50,116 nt of DNA from assembly GCA_947631495.1 (NCBI GenBank), contig CANRLO010000004.1:1-50116 (forward strand). The letters are read 5' to 3'. Under the pieces are notes generated by a model that saw only the letters and a program-made list of their open reading frames with translations, ran no database searches and was not told the origin of the DNA. Position 1 is the stretch's first letter. Each line of letters opens with the position of its first letter. This document shows, in pieces, positions 17,108 to 26,095 of this stretch. The translations under genes and the position numbers were made by a program. This stretch comes from an uncultured Clostridia bacterium. GTDB lineage: Bacteria; Bacillota; Clostridia; TANB77; CAG-508.

Positions 17108-18394
17108 CTATTTTTTAACAACAATTTTTTCAAGACCACCCATATATGGACGTAAAACTTCTGGAACGATTACACTTCCATCCTCTTGGTAGTTGTTTTC
17201 CAAAATAGCAATAAGCATACGAGGAGGAGCAACTACAGTATTATTTAAAGTATGAGCATAGTAGTTTCCTTTTTCTCCTTTTATACGAATGCCAAGTCTG
17301 CGTGCTTGTGCATCTGTTAAGTTAGAGCAACTTCCTACTTCAAAATATTTCTTCTGTCTTGGACTCCATGCTTCTACATCACAGCTTTTTGCCTTTAAAT
17401 CTGCTAAATCTCCAGAACAGCATTCTAAAGTACGGACAGGAATATTCATACTACGGAATAATTCTACAGTATAACTCCACATTTTATCATACCATTCATA
17501 ACTTTCTTCTGGCTCACAAACAACAATCATTTCTTGCTTTTCAAATTGATGAATTCTATAAATACCACGTTCTTCTAAGCCATGAGCACCTTTTTCTTTT
17601 CTAAAACAAGGTGAATAGGAAGTCATAGTATAAGGTAAGTTTTCTTTATTTAATAATTGACCTTTAAATTTACCAATCATAGAATGTTCTGAAGTACCAA
17701 TTAAATATAAATCTTCACCTTCAATTTTATACATCATAGCATCCATTTCTTCAAAGCTCATAACGCCAGTAACCACATCAGAACGAATCATATAAGGTGG
17801 AATGCAATAAGTAAAGCCTTTGTTAATCATGAAATCTCTAGCATAAGTTAAAACAGCAGAATGAAGTCTTGCAATATCTCCCATTAAATAGTAGAAGCCA
17901 TTTCCAGCTACTCTACGAGCAGAGTCAAAATCAATTCCATTTAGTTTCTCTAAAATTTCTCCATGAAAAGGAATTTCATAATCTGGAACAATAGGCTCTC
18001 CATATTTTTGAATTTCTACATTTTCACTATCATCTTTTCCAACAGGAACAGAAGAATGAATGATATTAGGAATTTTCATCATTCTCTCTTTTATTTCATT
18101 GGAATATTGTTCTTCTAATTTTTCATTTTCAACTAATTCATCATTAATTTGTTTTACCTTTTGCTTTATTTCTTCTGCTTCTTCTTTTTTGCCTTCTTTC
18201 ATAAGATTTCCAATTTGGCTACTTAATGTATTTCTAGAAGCTCTAAGCTCGTCTCCTTTTAATTTAATTTCTCTGTTTTTGGTATCAAGTTCAATTACTT
18301 CGTCTACTAAGCCAAGCTTATAGTCTTGAAATTTTTTCTTAATATTTTCTTTTACAATTTCGGGATTTTCTCTTACAAATTTAATATCTAACAT
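17108..18394 (-). CDS. serS: Serine--tRNA ligase
   Basis: Class II synthetase charging tRNA-Ser and tRNA-Sec. The N-terminal long coiled-coil arm (residues ~30-105) binds the tRNA variable arm. Motif 2 is CFRKEKGAHGLEERGIYRIH and motif 3 lies in NTVVAPPRMLIAILEN. Motif 3 differs from the common bacterial form (GSGLAVGRT in E. coli), so this is a divergent SerRS subtype; the key arginine is kept. I chose the start MLDIKFVREN at 18394 because AGAGGTG lies just upstream and SerRS proteins begin this way; an in-frame ATG 18 codons earlier adds only untypical residues. No T-box leader is present. Confidence 0.94.
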   Translation of the reverse strand: MLDIKFVRENPEIVKENIKKKFQDYKLGLVDEVIELDTKNREIKLKGDELRASRNTLSSQIGNLMKEGKKEEAEEIKQKVKQINDELVENEKLEEQYSNEIKERMMKIPNIIHSSVPVGKDDSENVEIQKYGEPIVPDYEIPFHGEILEKLNGIDFDSARRVAGNGFYYLMGDIARLHSAVLTYARDFMINKGFTYCIPPYMIRSDVVTGVMSFEEMDAMMYKIEGEDLYLIGTSEHSMIGKFKGQLLNKENLPYTMTSYSPCFRKEKGAHGLEERGIYRIHQFEKQEMIVVCEPEESYEWYDKMWSYTVELFRSMNIPVRTLECCSGDLADLKAKSCDVEAWSPRQKKYFEVGSCSNLTDAQARRLGIRIKGEKGNYYAHTLNNTVVAPPRMLIAILENNYQEDGSVIVPEVLRPYMGGLEKIVVKK

Positions 18395-18419
18395 AAAAAC
18401 ACCTCTTTTTAATACTCGC

Positions 18420-18448
18420 ATTTTAGCATAAAAATAGGAGAAATTCAA
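18420..18448 (-). promoter_or_regulatory. Promoter of serS
   Basis: On the minus strand: TTGAAT (18443-18448), 17-base spacer, TAAAAT (18420-18425). It lies between serS and the divergent antiporter gene and implies that translation starts at 18394 rather than 18448. Confidence 0.65.
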
Positions 18449-18528
18449 TTGTTTTTATGGAAATTATTATAAAAATGTTTTCGTATAAAAATACTAACTT
18501 AGGAAAATATAGTAAAAAAGGAGAAAGT

Positions 18529-19368
18529 ATGTTACTAGAAACAATAAAATTTTTGATTTATTCGTTGCTAATTGTAATAATTGCAAAATATGTATTAGTA
18601 GGTTTACTTCGCAAACTTGCAGAAAGTTTAAATTTATCTGCGAAAACAGTAGGCAATATAGCAGGTCTTGCAACTTCTGTGCCAGAACTGCTAACTGTTT
18701 CTTTTTCTGCCTTTGCAGGATTGGCAAACGCTAGCGTTTATAATATTATTAGCTCTAATGTTATAAATTTTTTACAATATAGTGCTTCTATATTTTTAAA
18801 TCATAATCAAAAAATATTAAAAAACATGGCAATTCGTATAGATATTATTCTAGTTATAATTACAATACTAATACCTATTGCTTTAGCTATATTTAATATA
18901 GAATATGTACCTTCCATAATACCTGCTTTTATTTTGTTATTACTATTATTCTATTATATTAATCATAATGCGCATGTACTTTACTTAGAAAAGCAAGATG
19001 CTAAAATACAAGAAAAAATAGAAAAAGAAAAGAAATGGGTAAAAGGAAAAACAAAATTAGTTATAAAATATTCATTATTCCTTCTATTTACAAGTGTTGC
19101 TTTATACATCATAGGAAATGCCCTAAGTGTTTGCTTAGAAAATTTAGCAGCATTTTTTGGAATTTCAGAAATTATACTTGGAATTGCGTTAGGTTTTATT
19201 ACTAGCCTTCCAGAACTTATTACTTTTTTTGAGTCACAAAAACACTATAAAGAAGCACAAAATATAGAATTAGGAGTTATAGAGGCAACAAATAATCTAT
19301 TAACCTCTAATGTATTGAACTTATTTGTTATTCAATCAATTGGTATTATAATTTACCAAGTCTTTTAG
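18529..19368 (+). CDS. CaCA-superfamily cation antiporter-like membrane protein
   Basis: A 279-residue polytopic protein with two related repeats: GNIAGLATSVPELLTVSFSA near the N-terminus and LGIALGFITSLPELITFFES near the C-terminus. Both carry the TS-PEL core of the alpha repeats of Na+/Ca2+ exchangers, each followed by an SSNVINF- or TSNVLNL-type segment. A charged cytoplasmic loop (EKQDAKIQEKIEKEKKW) separates the halves. The ion is unknown. I chose the ATG at 18529 because AAGGAG lies 5 bases upstream; the longer reading from 18457 adds a polar, non-conserved leader. It is divergent from serS. Confidence 0.72.
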   Translation: MLLETIKFLIYSLLIVIIAKYVLVGLLRKLAESLNLSAKTVGNIAGLATSVPELLTVSFSAFAGLANASVYNIISSNVINFLQYSASIFLNHNQKILKNMAIRIDIILVIITILIPIALAIFNIEYVPSIIPAFILLLLLFYYINHNAHVLYLEKQDAKIQEKIEKEKKWVKGKTKLVIKYSLFLLFTSVALYIIGNALSVCLENLAAFFGISEIILGIALGFITSLPELITFFESQKHYKEAQNIELGVIEATNNLLTSNVLNLFVIQSIGIIIYQVF

Positions 19369-19441
19369 TAAAAATTGGAATAATAGAGAAGGAAAAAGGA
19401 TACACTATTAGCAAGAATTGTGTGAAAAGGAGATTTTGACT

Positions 19442-19720
19442 ATGCAGGAAGAAGAATATAAAAAAGAAACAAAAGTATTTGATAAATCAAATCAAGAAAA
19501 AGAGATAGAATTAATGGTTAGCATTATTAAAACGAAGAAAGAATTAGAAGTTGCCAATCTTAATTTTGAATATGCACAAGAAGATTTAATAGATTATTAT
19601 ACTTATCAAATAAAAGCAATGAGAGCAAAATTCGATTACTTAGTAAAAAAAGCTAAGCAAAAAGGATTAGCGCTAGATATGATAGACCAAATAGAGCTTC
19701 ATTATAATAAAGTAATTTAG
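19442..19720 (+). CDS. YaaL-like DUF2508 protein
   Basis: A 92-residue soluble, highly charged, helical protein. The pattern LMVSIIKTKKELEVANLNFEYA followed by DLIDYYTYQIKAMRAKFDYL matches the DUF2508/YaaL family, whose role is unknown. The ATG at 19442 is preferred because AAAAGGAG lies ten bases upstream; a TTG at 19418 is also in frame. As in Bacillus, it comes directly before bofA, although recR and dnaX are not here. Confidence 0.75.
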   Translation: MQEEEYKKETKVFDKSNQEKEIELMVSIIKTKKELEVANLNFEYAQEDLIDYYTYQIKAMRAKFDYLVKKAKQKGLALDMIDQIELHYNKVI

Positions 19721-19724
19721 GAAT

Positions 19725-19750
19725 ATTTGTCCCAAAATAATCATACAAAT
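19725..19750. repeat. Possible decayed, reversed GGGAC stem-loop
   Basis: Arms ATTTGT (19725-19730) and ACAAAT (19745-19750) enclose CCCAAAAT, the reverse of the ATTTGGGAC core seen at 12406, 12437 and 45250. It lies 4 bases after the yaaL stop. The match is weak. Confidence 0.25.
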
Positions 19751-19779
19751 GGAATATAGAAAGAAAAAAGGTGATTATT

Positions 19780-20043
19780 TTGGATGGCAATACCATTATT
19801 ATCTATGTAGCATGTATTATTTTCTTATTTATCATAGGAAGAATTTTTATTTTACCTTTAAAAAGCATAGCAAAACTAGTAGGAAATTCTATATTAGGTG
19901 GTGTGCTTATATTTATTGCTAATGCAATAGGAGGTTTATTTAATTTTCATATAGGACTTAATGTAGGAACAGCAATTATAACTGGAATATTAGGCGTACC
20001 AGGAGTAATTCTTCTTGTTTTGTTAAAAATATTTTTAGGATAA
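19780..20043 (+). CDS. bofA: BofA-family protein (pro-sigma-K processing inhibitor)
   Basis: A 87-residue protein with two or three membrane spans. The C-terminal region GLFNFHIGLNVGTAIITGILGVPGVILL is recognisably BofA. In Bacillus, BofA holds the SpoIVFB protease inactive in a complex with SpoIVFA until engulfment is complete; SpoIVFA- and SpoIVFB-like genes lie at 45380-47122. The TTG at 19780 has AAAAGGTG six bases upstream and is preferred; a GTG at 19771 would overlap that ribosome site. Confidence 0.85.
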   Translation: MDGNTIIIYVACIIFLFIIGRIFILPLKSIAKLVGNSILGGVLIFIANAIGGLFNFHIGLNVGTAIITGILGVPGVILLVLLKIFLG

Positions 20044-20131
20044 TAAAAATACAAAATAATTAAAAAATGTAGCACTTAAAATAAAAATAGCATAAGATAT
20101 AGTACAAACAATATTGTTTTTTATATAGATG

Positions 20132-20174
20132 AAATGCAGGTAACTTAAAAATGAAAGTTATCTGCATTTCTTTG
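20132..20174. repeat. 43-base palindromic direct repeat, copy 1
   Basis: Identical over 43 bases to 21449-21491. The unit is itself a hairpin, arms AAATGCAGGTAACTT and AAGTTATCTGCATTT with one G-T pair. It sits 88 bases after bofA and before the PRTase-SLOG gene pair. Confidence 0.92.
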
Positions 20175-20335
20175 TAAAAAAATGTTAAATTAACTTTATA
20201 TGAAAATATAAAAAATAGTTGAAAAAAGAAAAAAGGTAATATATAATGCAATTGGAAAAAATAGTAATAAATGTAAAAATAGAAGTAATAATAAAAGTAG
20301 CATTCCAAAAAAATAAAAAGGAGTGCATAATTTTA

Positions 20336-20911
20336 ATGAACAATTTAATACCAATACAAGGACAATGGGATGAAGGGTATATTTTATCAGAACATATGAT
20401 AAAGAGTCAGTTTATTGGATATAATGAAAGTGGAATAAAACAATATGATAGTCAAAGAACAGTATTAGGAGAGTTAATTTATCAATTTAAATATAAGCAA
20501 AATAAAAATAAATTGCCATTGATTATTCAAATTGTAAAAGAAAAGACAAAAGAACTTCATTTAGAAGAAAAAATAGATATTATTATTCCTGTTCCAGCAT
20601 CTAACCAAAAAAGAGAATATCAACCAGTATATATATTAGCGCAATCTATTGCTAGATATATGAAAAAAGAATATCTAGAAACAATATTAAAAAAAACAGA
20701 TAACAAACAAGCAAAAGATGGTCAACTAAATAAAAATAGTATCATTAAGAAACAAAATTTTTGTAGGCCAGTTAATATATTAGTAATAGATGATTTATAT
20801 AGTTCAGGAAATACATTAAATGAAGTAGTAAAATTACTTAAAACAGATTATAATGTAAAGAAAATATATTGTTTAGTTATGACTAAAACAAAGAGAGGTG
20901 GAATTAATTGA
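20336..20911 (+). CDS. ComF-like phosphoribosyltransferase domain protein
   Basis: A 191-residue type I PRTase. The PRPP-binding motif VIDDLYSSGNT is at residues 150-160, and IDIIIPVPASN is the typical beta strand before it. The N-terminal block GQWDEGYILSEH...SQRTVLGELIYQFKY is a conserved extension I associate with PRTases found beside SLOG genes. No ComF zinc finger is present. The chosen ATG has AAGGAG 12 bases upstream, a long spacing; an in-frame ATG at 20246 would add ~30 poorly conserved residues. It overlaps the SLOG gene by 4 bases, so the two products probably act together. The substrate is unknown. Confidence 0.75.
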   Translation: MNNLIPIQGQWDEGYILSEHMIKSQFIGYNESGIKQYDSQRTVLGELIYQFKYKQNKNKLPLIIQIVKEKTKELHLEEKIDIIIPVPASNQKREYQPVYILAQSIARYMKKEYLETILKKTDNKQAKDGQLNKNSIIKKQNFCRPVNILVIDDLYSSGNTLNEVVKLLKTDYNVKKIYCLVMTKTKRGGIN

Positions 20912-21447
20912 ATATTTTTATAGCAGGACCTAGAGAAGTTACACAGCTAGATGAAGATGTAATAAAAAAATTAAAGGATATTACACAAAAAAAATATCAT
21001 ATTTTAGTAGGTGATGCAAAAGGTGTAGATAGCAAAGTACAACAATTTTTAGCAGAAAATAATTATAAACAGGTATGTGTATATGCTTCTAATGGATTAG
21101 CTAGAAATAATTATGGAGATTGGAAAATTGAAAATATACAAGCGGATAAGAAAGTAAAAGGATTTGATTTTTATGTAGTAAAAGATTTAGCTATGGTAAA
21201 AAAAGCAGATTATGGATTTATGATATGGAATGGAAAAAGTAAAGGAACATTTAATAATATTATTAAATTATTAGAAGAAAATAAAGAAGTACTTTTATAT
21301 TATACTGTTAATAAAAAATTCTATCATTTAAAGCAAATAGAAGATTTCAATAAGTTTACAAGTACTTATATAAAATTAACACAATCATTAATTAATTTAT
21401 TACCTAAAATAAGAAAAAATGAATTTACACAAACATGCTTATTTTAA
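20908..21447 (+). CDS. SLOG-superfamily nucleotide-binding protein
   Basis: A 179-residue Rossmann-like protein starting at a TTG that overlaps the PRTase stop, with AGAGGTGG upstream. SLOG-like features: IAGPRE (5-10), ILVGDAKGVD (32-41) and GFMIWNGKSKGT (103-114), with ARNNYGDW (65-72) between. SLOG domains bind or process nucleotide-derived ligands and recur in conflict and signalling systems (established for the superfamily). Coupling to a PRTase suggests that one makes or modifies a nucleotide the other senses; that is inference. The C-terminal ~45 residues are helical and unassigned. Confidence 0.72.
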   Translation: MNIFIAGPREVTQLDEDVIKKLKDITQKKYHILVGDAKGVDSKVQQFLAENNYKQVCVYASNGLARNNYGDWKIENIQADKKVKGFDFYVVKDLAMVKKADYGFMIWNGKSKGTFNNIIKLLEENKEVLLYYTVNKKFYHLKQIEDFNKFTSTYIKLTQSLINLLPKIRKNEFTQTCLF

Positions 21448-21448
21448 A

Positions 21449-21491
21449 AAATGCAGGTAACTTAAAAATGAAAGTTATCTGCATTTCTTTG
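21449..21491. repeat. 43-base palindromic direct repeat, copy 2
   Basis: Identical to 20132-20174, and starts one base after the SLOG stop codon. It is followed by a T run and can act as a terminator. The metG promoter begins 10 bases later. Confidence 0.92.
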
Positions 21492-21501
21492 CAGTTTTTT
21501 A

Positions 21502-23175
<1,674 letters not shown>

Positions 23176-23198
23176 AATAAATAAAAGAGGTGCTAAAT

Positions 23199-23366
23199 AT
23201 GGACGAAAAACATAGACAATATTGTATTAAATTAGGAAATCCTTATATGAGAGAAGAACGCTATCAAGAGCAATTTAAAGAAAGCAATGTAGATTCTTCA
23301 TGGATTCCAGAAGATAAAGTAGAAAATTCAGGAAGTTGGTTTAAAAATAAGAAAAATAATTTCTAG
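23199..23366 (+). CDS. Small 55-residue hypothetical protein
   Basis: ATG at 23199 with AAAGAGGTG seven bases upstream, 23 bases after metG, so probably co-transcribed. The peptide starts MDEKHRQYCIKLGNPYMREE and is charged and soluble, with a tryptophan-rich second half (SSWIPED, SGSWFKNKK). No family is recognised. The spacing and clean ribosome site make it a credible gene. Confidence 0.6.
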   Translation: MDEKHRQYCIKLGNPYMREERYQEQFKESNVDSSWIPEDKVENSGSWFKNKKNNF

Positions 23367-23506
23367 AAAATTTTTTTATATTTATTTATGTGCATTGATG
23401 AAAAAGTTATAAGCACATATAATAAAGTATTTCTAGAAAAACAAAAAAGTAGCAAAAAATTCACAAATTAGACATATTTTGCAAGTATAATAAAAAAGTA
23501 GAAAAT

Positions 23507-23537
23507 AGAGCAATTGTTTTTAAATTGCTCTTATTTT
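23507..23537 (+). terminator. Weak terminator upstream of the two-component operon
   Basis: Arms AGAGCAAT (23507-23514) and ATTGCTCT (23524-23531) followed by TATTTTG. It probably ends the metG transcript. The rest of the gap 23367-23604 holds only AT-rich sequence and a 6-bp hairpin (23388-23418). Confidence 0.5.
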
Positions 23538-23604
23538 GAAATATAGCATTAAATATTAAGCTTTAAAAACCTAAACCACACAAATTAGAAAAGGATGGTA
23601 AAAA

Positions 23605-24288
23605 ATGAATGATATTACTATTTTAGTGGTAGATGATGAATCTAGAATGAGAAAGTTAGTAAAAGATTTTCTTATGCAAAAGCAATATAAAGTGTTAGAA
23701 GCGGCCAATGGAGAAGAAGCCTTAACTATATTTGAAGAAGAACAAAACAAAATAAACCTAATTTTATTAGATGTCATGATGCCAAAATTAGATGGCTGGT
23801 CAGTTCTTCGTCAAATACGTCAAAAGTCAAATGTACCAATTATTATGCTAACAGCAAGAGGGGAAGAACAAGATGAATTATTTGGCTTTGAATTAGGTGT
23901 AGACGAATATATTGCAAAGCCTTTTAGTCCGAAAATATTAGTAGCTAGAGTAGAAGCAATTTTAAACCGTACAAAACCAAAAGAGAGCAATAAAAAGGAA
24001 TACGGCGGTATTGTTATAGATGAAGATGGAAGAACAGTAAAAAATGATGGAAAAGAAATTGAATTAAGCTTAAGAGAATATGAATTGTTAAAATATCTTA
24101 TAGAAAACCATGGAATTGCGTTATCTAGAGACAAAATTTTAAATAATGTATGGAACTATGACTACTATGGAGATTCTAGAACTATAGATAGCCATATTAA
24201 AAAAATTCGCCATAAACTAGGTAAAAAAGGAAGATATATTGAAACAATTAGAGGAATTGGATATAAATTTGAAGTGAAGGAGCATTAA
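23605..24288 (+). CDS. OmpR/PhoB-family response regulator
   Basis: A 227-residue response regulator. The receiver domain has the acidic pocket VVDDE (8-12), phospho-acceptor Asp56 in LLLDVMMP, Thr83 and Lys105 (YIAKPF). The C-terminal winged helix is of OmpR type (SLREYELLKYLIENHGIALSR, DSRTIDSHIKKIRHKL, IRGIGYKFE). The stop overlaps the kinase start (TAATG), so the pair is translationally coupled. Target genes are unknown; the next operon encodes a surface adhesin, but that proximity proves nothing. Confidence 0.96.
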   Translation: MNDITILVVDDESRMRKLVKDFLMQKQYKVLEAANGEEALTIFEEEQNKINLILLDVMMPKLDGWSVLRQIRQKSNVPIIMLTARGEEQDELFGFELGVDEYIAKPFSPKILVARVEAILNRTKPKESNKKEYGGIVIDEDGRTVKNDGKEIELSLREYELLKYLIENHGIALSRDKILNNVWNYDYYGDSRTIDSHIKKIRHKLGKKGRYIETIRGIGYKFEVKEH

Positions 24289-25820
24289 TGAACTATATAA
24301 AAGAAAAACTAAAATCAGTACGTGTAAAACTATTTCTTAGTTTATGTATTGTTGTATCTATAATTGTTATATTTTTAATTATTATAAATAATGTCATTTT
24401 AGAAAGCTTTTACTTATATTCAAAAGTAAAAAATGTAAAATCAGCATATGAAAAAATTAACTACTTATACAATACAATTGAGCAAAATGTAGATACGAAC
24501 ATCAACATAGAAGAAGAACTAAACCATATTGCTATGAAAAATAACTTTGATATTCTAATAAAAAATAATCAAAGCATATTAATTTTTAGTTCAGACAGAA
24601 ATTTAGTTACAACAATTAACAAAATAAATGAAATGATGTTAAATAATGGGGAACAAAGCTTTATTATAGATAACAAAGCAACAACAAAGCAACGTATAAT
24701 ATATCAAGATGAAAAAGTAATGATTCGTAGAATTTTAGATGAAAAAAATAGTATGAATTATATCTTTTTATCTGCTAGTTTAGATAATGGAAGTAGTCTA
24801 TACATAAGAATTCAAGTTGCATCTATTCAAGAAAGTGTGCAAATAGCAAATCGATTGCTTATTTTAATAGGAGGAGTTTCCATTATTATTGCTGGTATTT
24901 TAGCATCTTTCATAGCAAGAAAATTTACGGAACCTATTGTAGAATTAAATGAAATAGCACAAAATATGTCCAAGTTAGATTTTAGTAAAAAATATCGAAC
25001 AAAAGATGCAGATGACGAAATAAACAACTTAGGAAAGAGCATTAATACCATGTCAGATAAGTTAGAAAGAACAATAAAACAATTACGAGAAACCAATGGA
25101 GAACTAGAAAAAGATATTGAGGAAAAATCAAAAATTGATGAAATGAGAAAACAATTTATTTCCGATGTATCTCATGAACTAAAAACGCCAATTGCTTTAA
25201 TTCAAGGCTATGCAGAGGGATTAGTAGAAAACGTAAATAATGATGAAGAATCTAGAAAGTTTTATGCAGAAGTTATTGTAGATGAAGCGGAAAAAATGGA
25301 TAAATTAGTAAAACAATTACTAGAACTTATGAAATTAGAGTATGGAAAAGGCGAATTCAACAACAGAAATATGGATATTGTAGAACTTATGAAAGAGGTT
25401 ATTCGTAAGTGTAATATGCTATTAACAGAAAAGCAAATTGAAGTAGAATTTGACGATAGCAAGCAAATTACTGTAAATGCAGATGAATTTTACATTGAGC
25501 AAGTTATTACGAATTATTTAACTAATGCTGTTAAACATGTAGAAGAAAGAGAAGGCAAAAAGCAAATAAAAGTACAAATACAAGAGAATGATAATAAAGT
25601 AAGAGTTAGCATTTTTAATACTGGAGAAAATATTAAAGAAGAAGATTTAGAAAGAATTTGGAAACGTTTTTATAAAGTAGATAGTGCTAGAAATAGAGAA
25701 GATGGAGGAACAGGAATAGGACTTGCTTTAGTAAAAGCCATTATGAACCAATATGGTAACGATTTTGGTGTGATTAATAAGGAAAATGGAGTAGAATTCT
25801 ATTTTGAATTGGATAAATAA
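24288..25820 (+). CDS. Membrane sensor histidine kinase
   Basis: The partner of the preceding regulator. Order: membrane span (~13-36), an extracytoplasmic sensor region (~40-185), a second span (~187-210), HAMP (FTEPIVELNEIAQNMSKLDF), HisKA with phospho-acceptor His296 in SDVSHELKTPIALI, and HATPase with ITNYLTNAVKH, IFNTGENI and DGGTGIGLALVK. The ~150-residue sensor domain has no feature I recognise, so the signal is unknown. 510 residues is typical. A strong terminator follows. Confidence 0.96.
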   Translation: MNYIKEKLKSVRVKLFLSLCIVVSIIVIFLIIINNVILESFYLYSKVKNVKSAYEKINYLYNTIEQNVDTNINIEEELNHIAMKNNFDILIKNNQSILIFSSDRNLVTTINKINEMMLNNGEQSFIIDNKATTKQRIIYQDEKVMIRRILDEKNSMNYIFLSASLDNGSSLYIRIQVASIQESVQIANRLLILIGGVSIIIAGILASFIARKFTEPIVELNEIAQNMSKLDFSKKYRTKDADDEINNLGKSINTMSDKLERTIKQLRETNGELEKDIEEKSKIDEMRKQFISDVSHELKTPIALIQGYAEGLVENVNNDEESRKFYAEVIVDEAEKMDKLVKQLLELMKLEYGKGEFNNRNMDIVELMKEVIRKCNMLLTEKQIEVEFDDSKQITVNADEFYIEQVITNYLTNAVKHVEEREGKKQIKVQIQENDNKVRVSIFNTGENIKEEDLERIWKRFYKVDSARNREDGGTGIGLALVKAIMNQYGNDFGVINKENGVEFYFELDK

Positions 25821-25865
25821 AAAATAGTTTGATATATAGAGTAGATAAAAATGAAATAACACTAG

Positions 25866-25909
25866 AAAAAATTAAAAGAGCTATGTTTCTATAGCTCTTT
25901 TAATTTTTT
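25866..25909 (+). terminator. Terminator of the two-component operon
   Basis: Long 18-bp arms (25866-25883/4 and 25891-25908) around the GTTTCT loop, ending in six T. The perfect core is AAAAGAGCTAT / ATAGCTCTTTT. Confidence 0.88.
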
Positions 25910-26005
25910 ACATTAATCTTCAAAAATGAATACCAAAATTAATTTTTTTGTTATTGATTTATTAATATTATGTTATTAAATACATACTAAATAAAAGTAA
26001 AAGTG

Positions 26006-26034
26006 TTGAAAGAAAATTTTAGTAATGATATAAA
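26006..26034 (+). promoter_or_regulatory. Promoter of the VWA adhesin gene
   Basis: TTGAAA (26006-26011), 17-base spacer, TATAAA (26029-26034). Confidence 0.55.
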
Positions 26035-26095
26035 AAATATAAGAATTCAAAAGCTTATATAAAACACTTTTAAGATAAAATTAAGGGGGATACAT

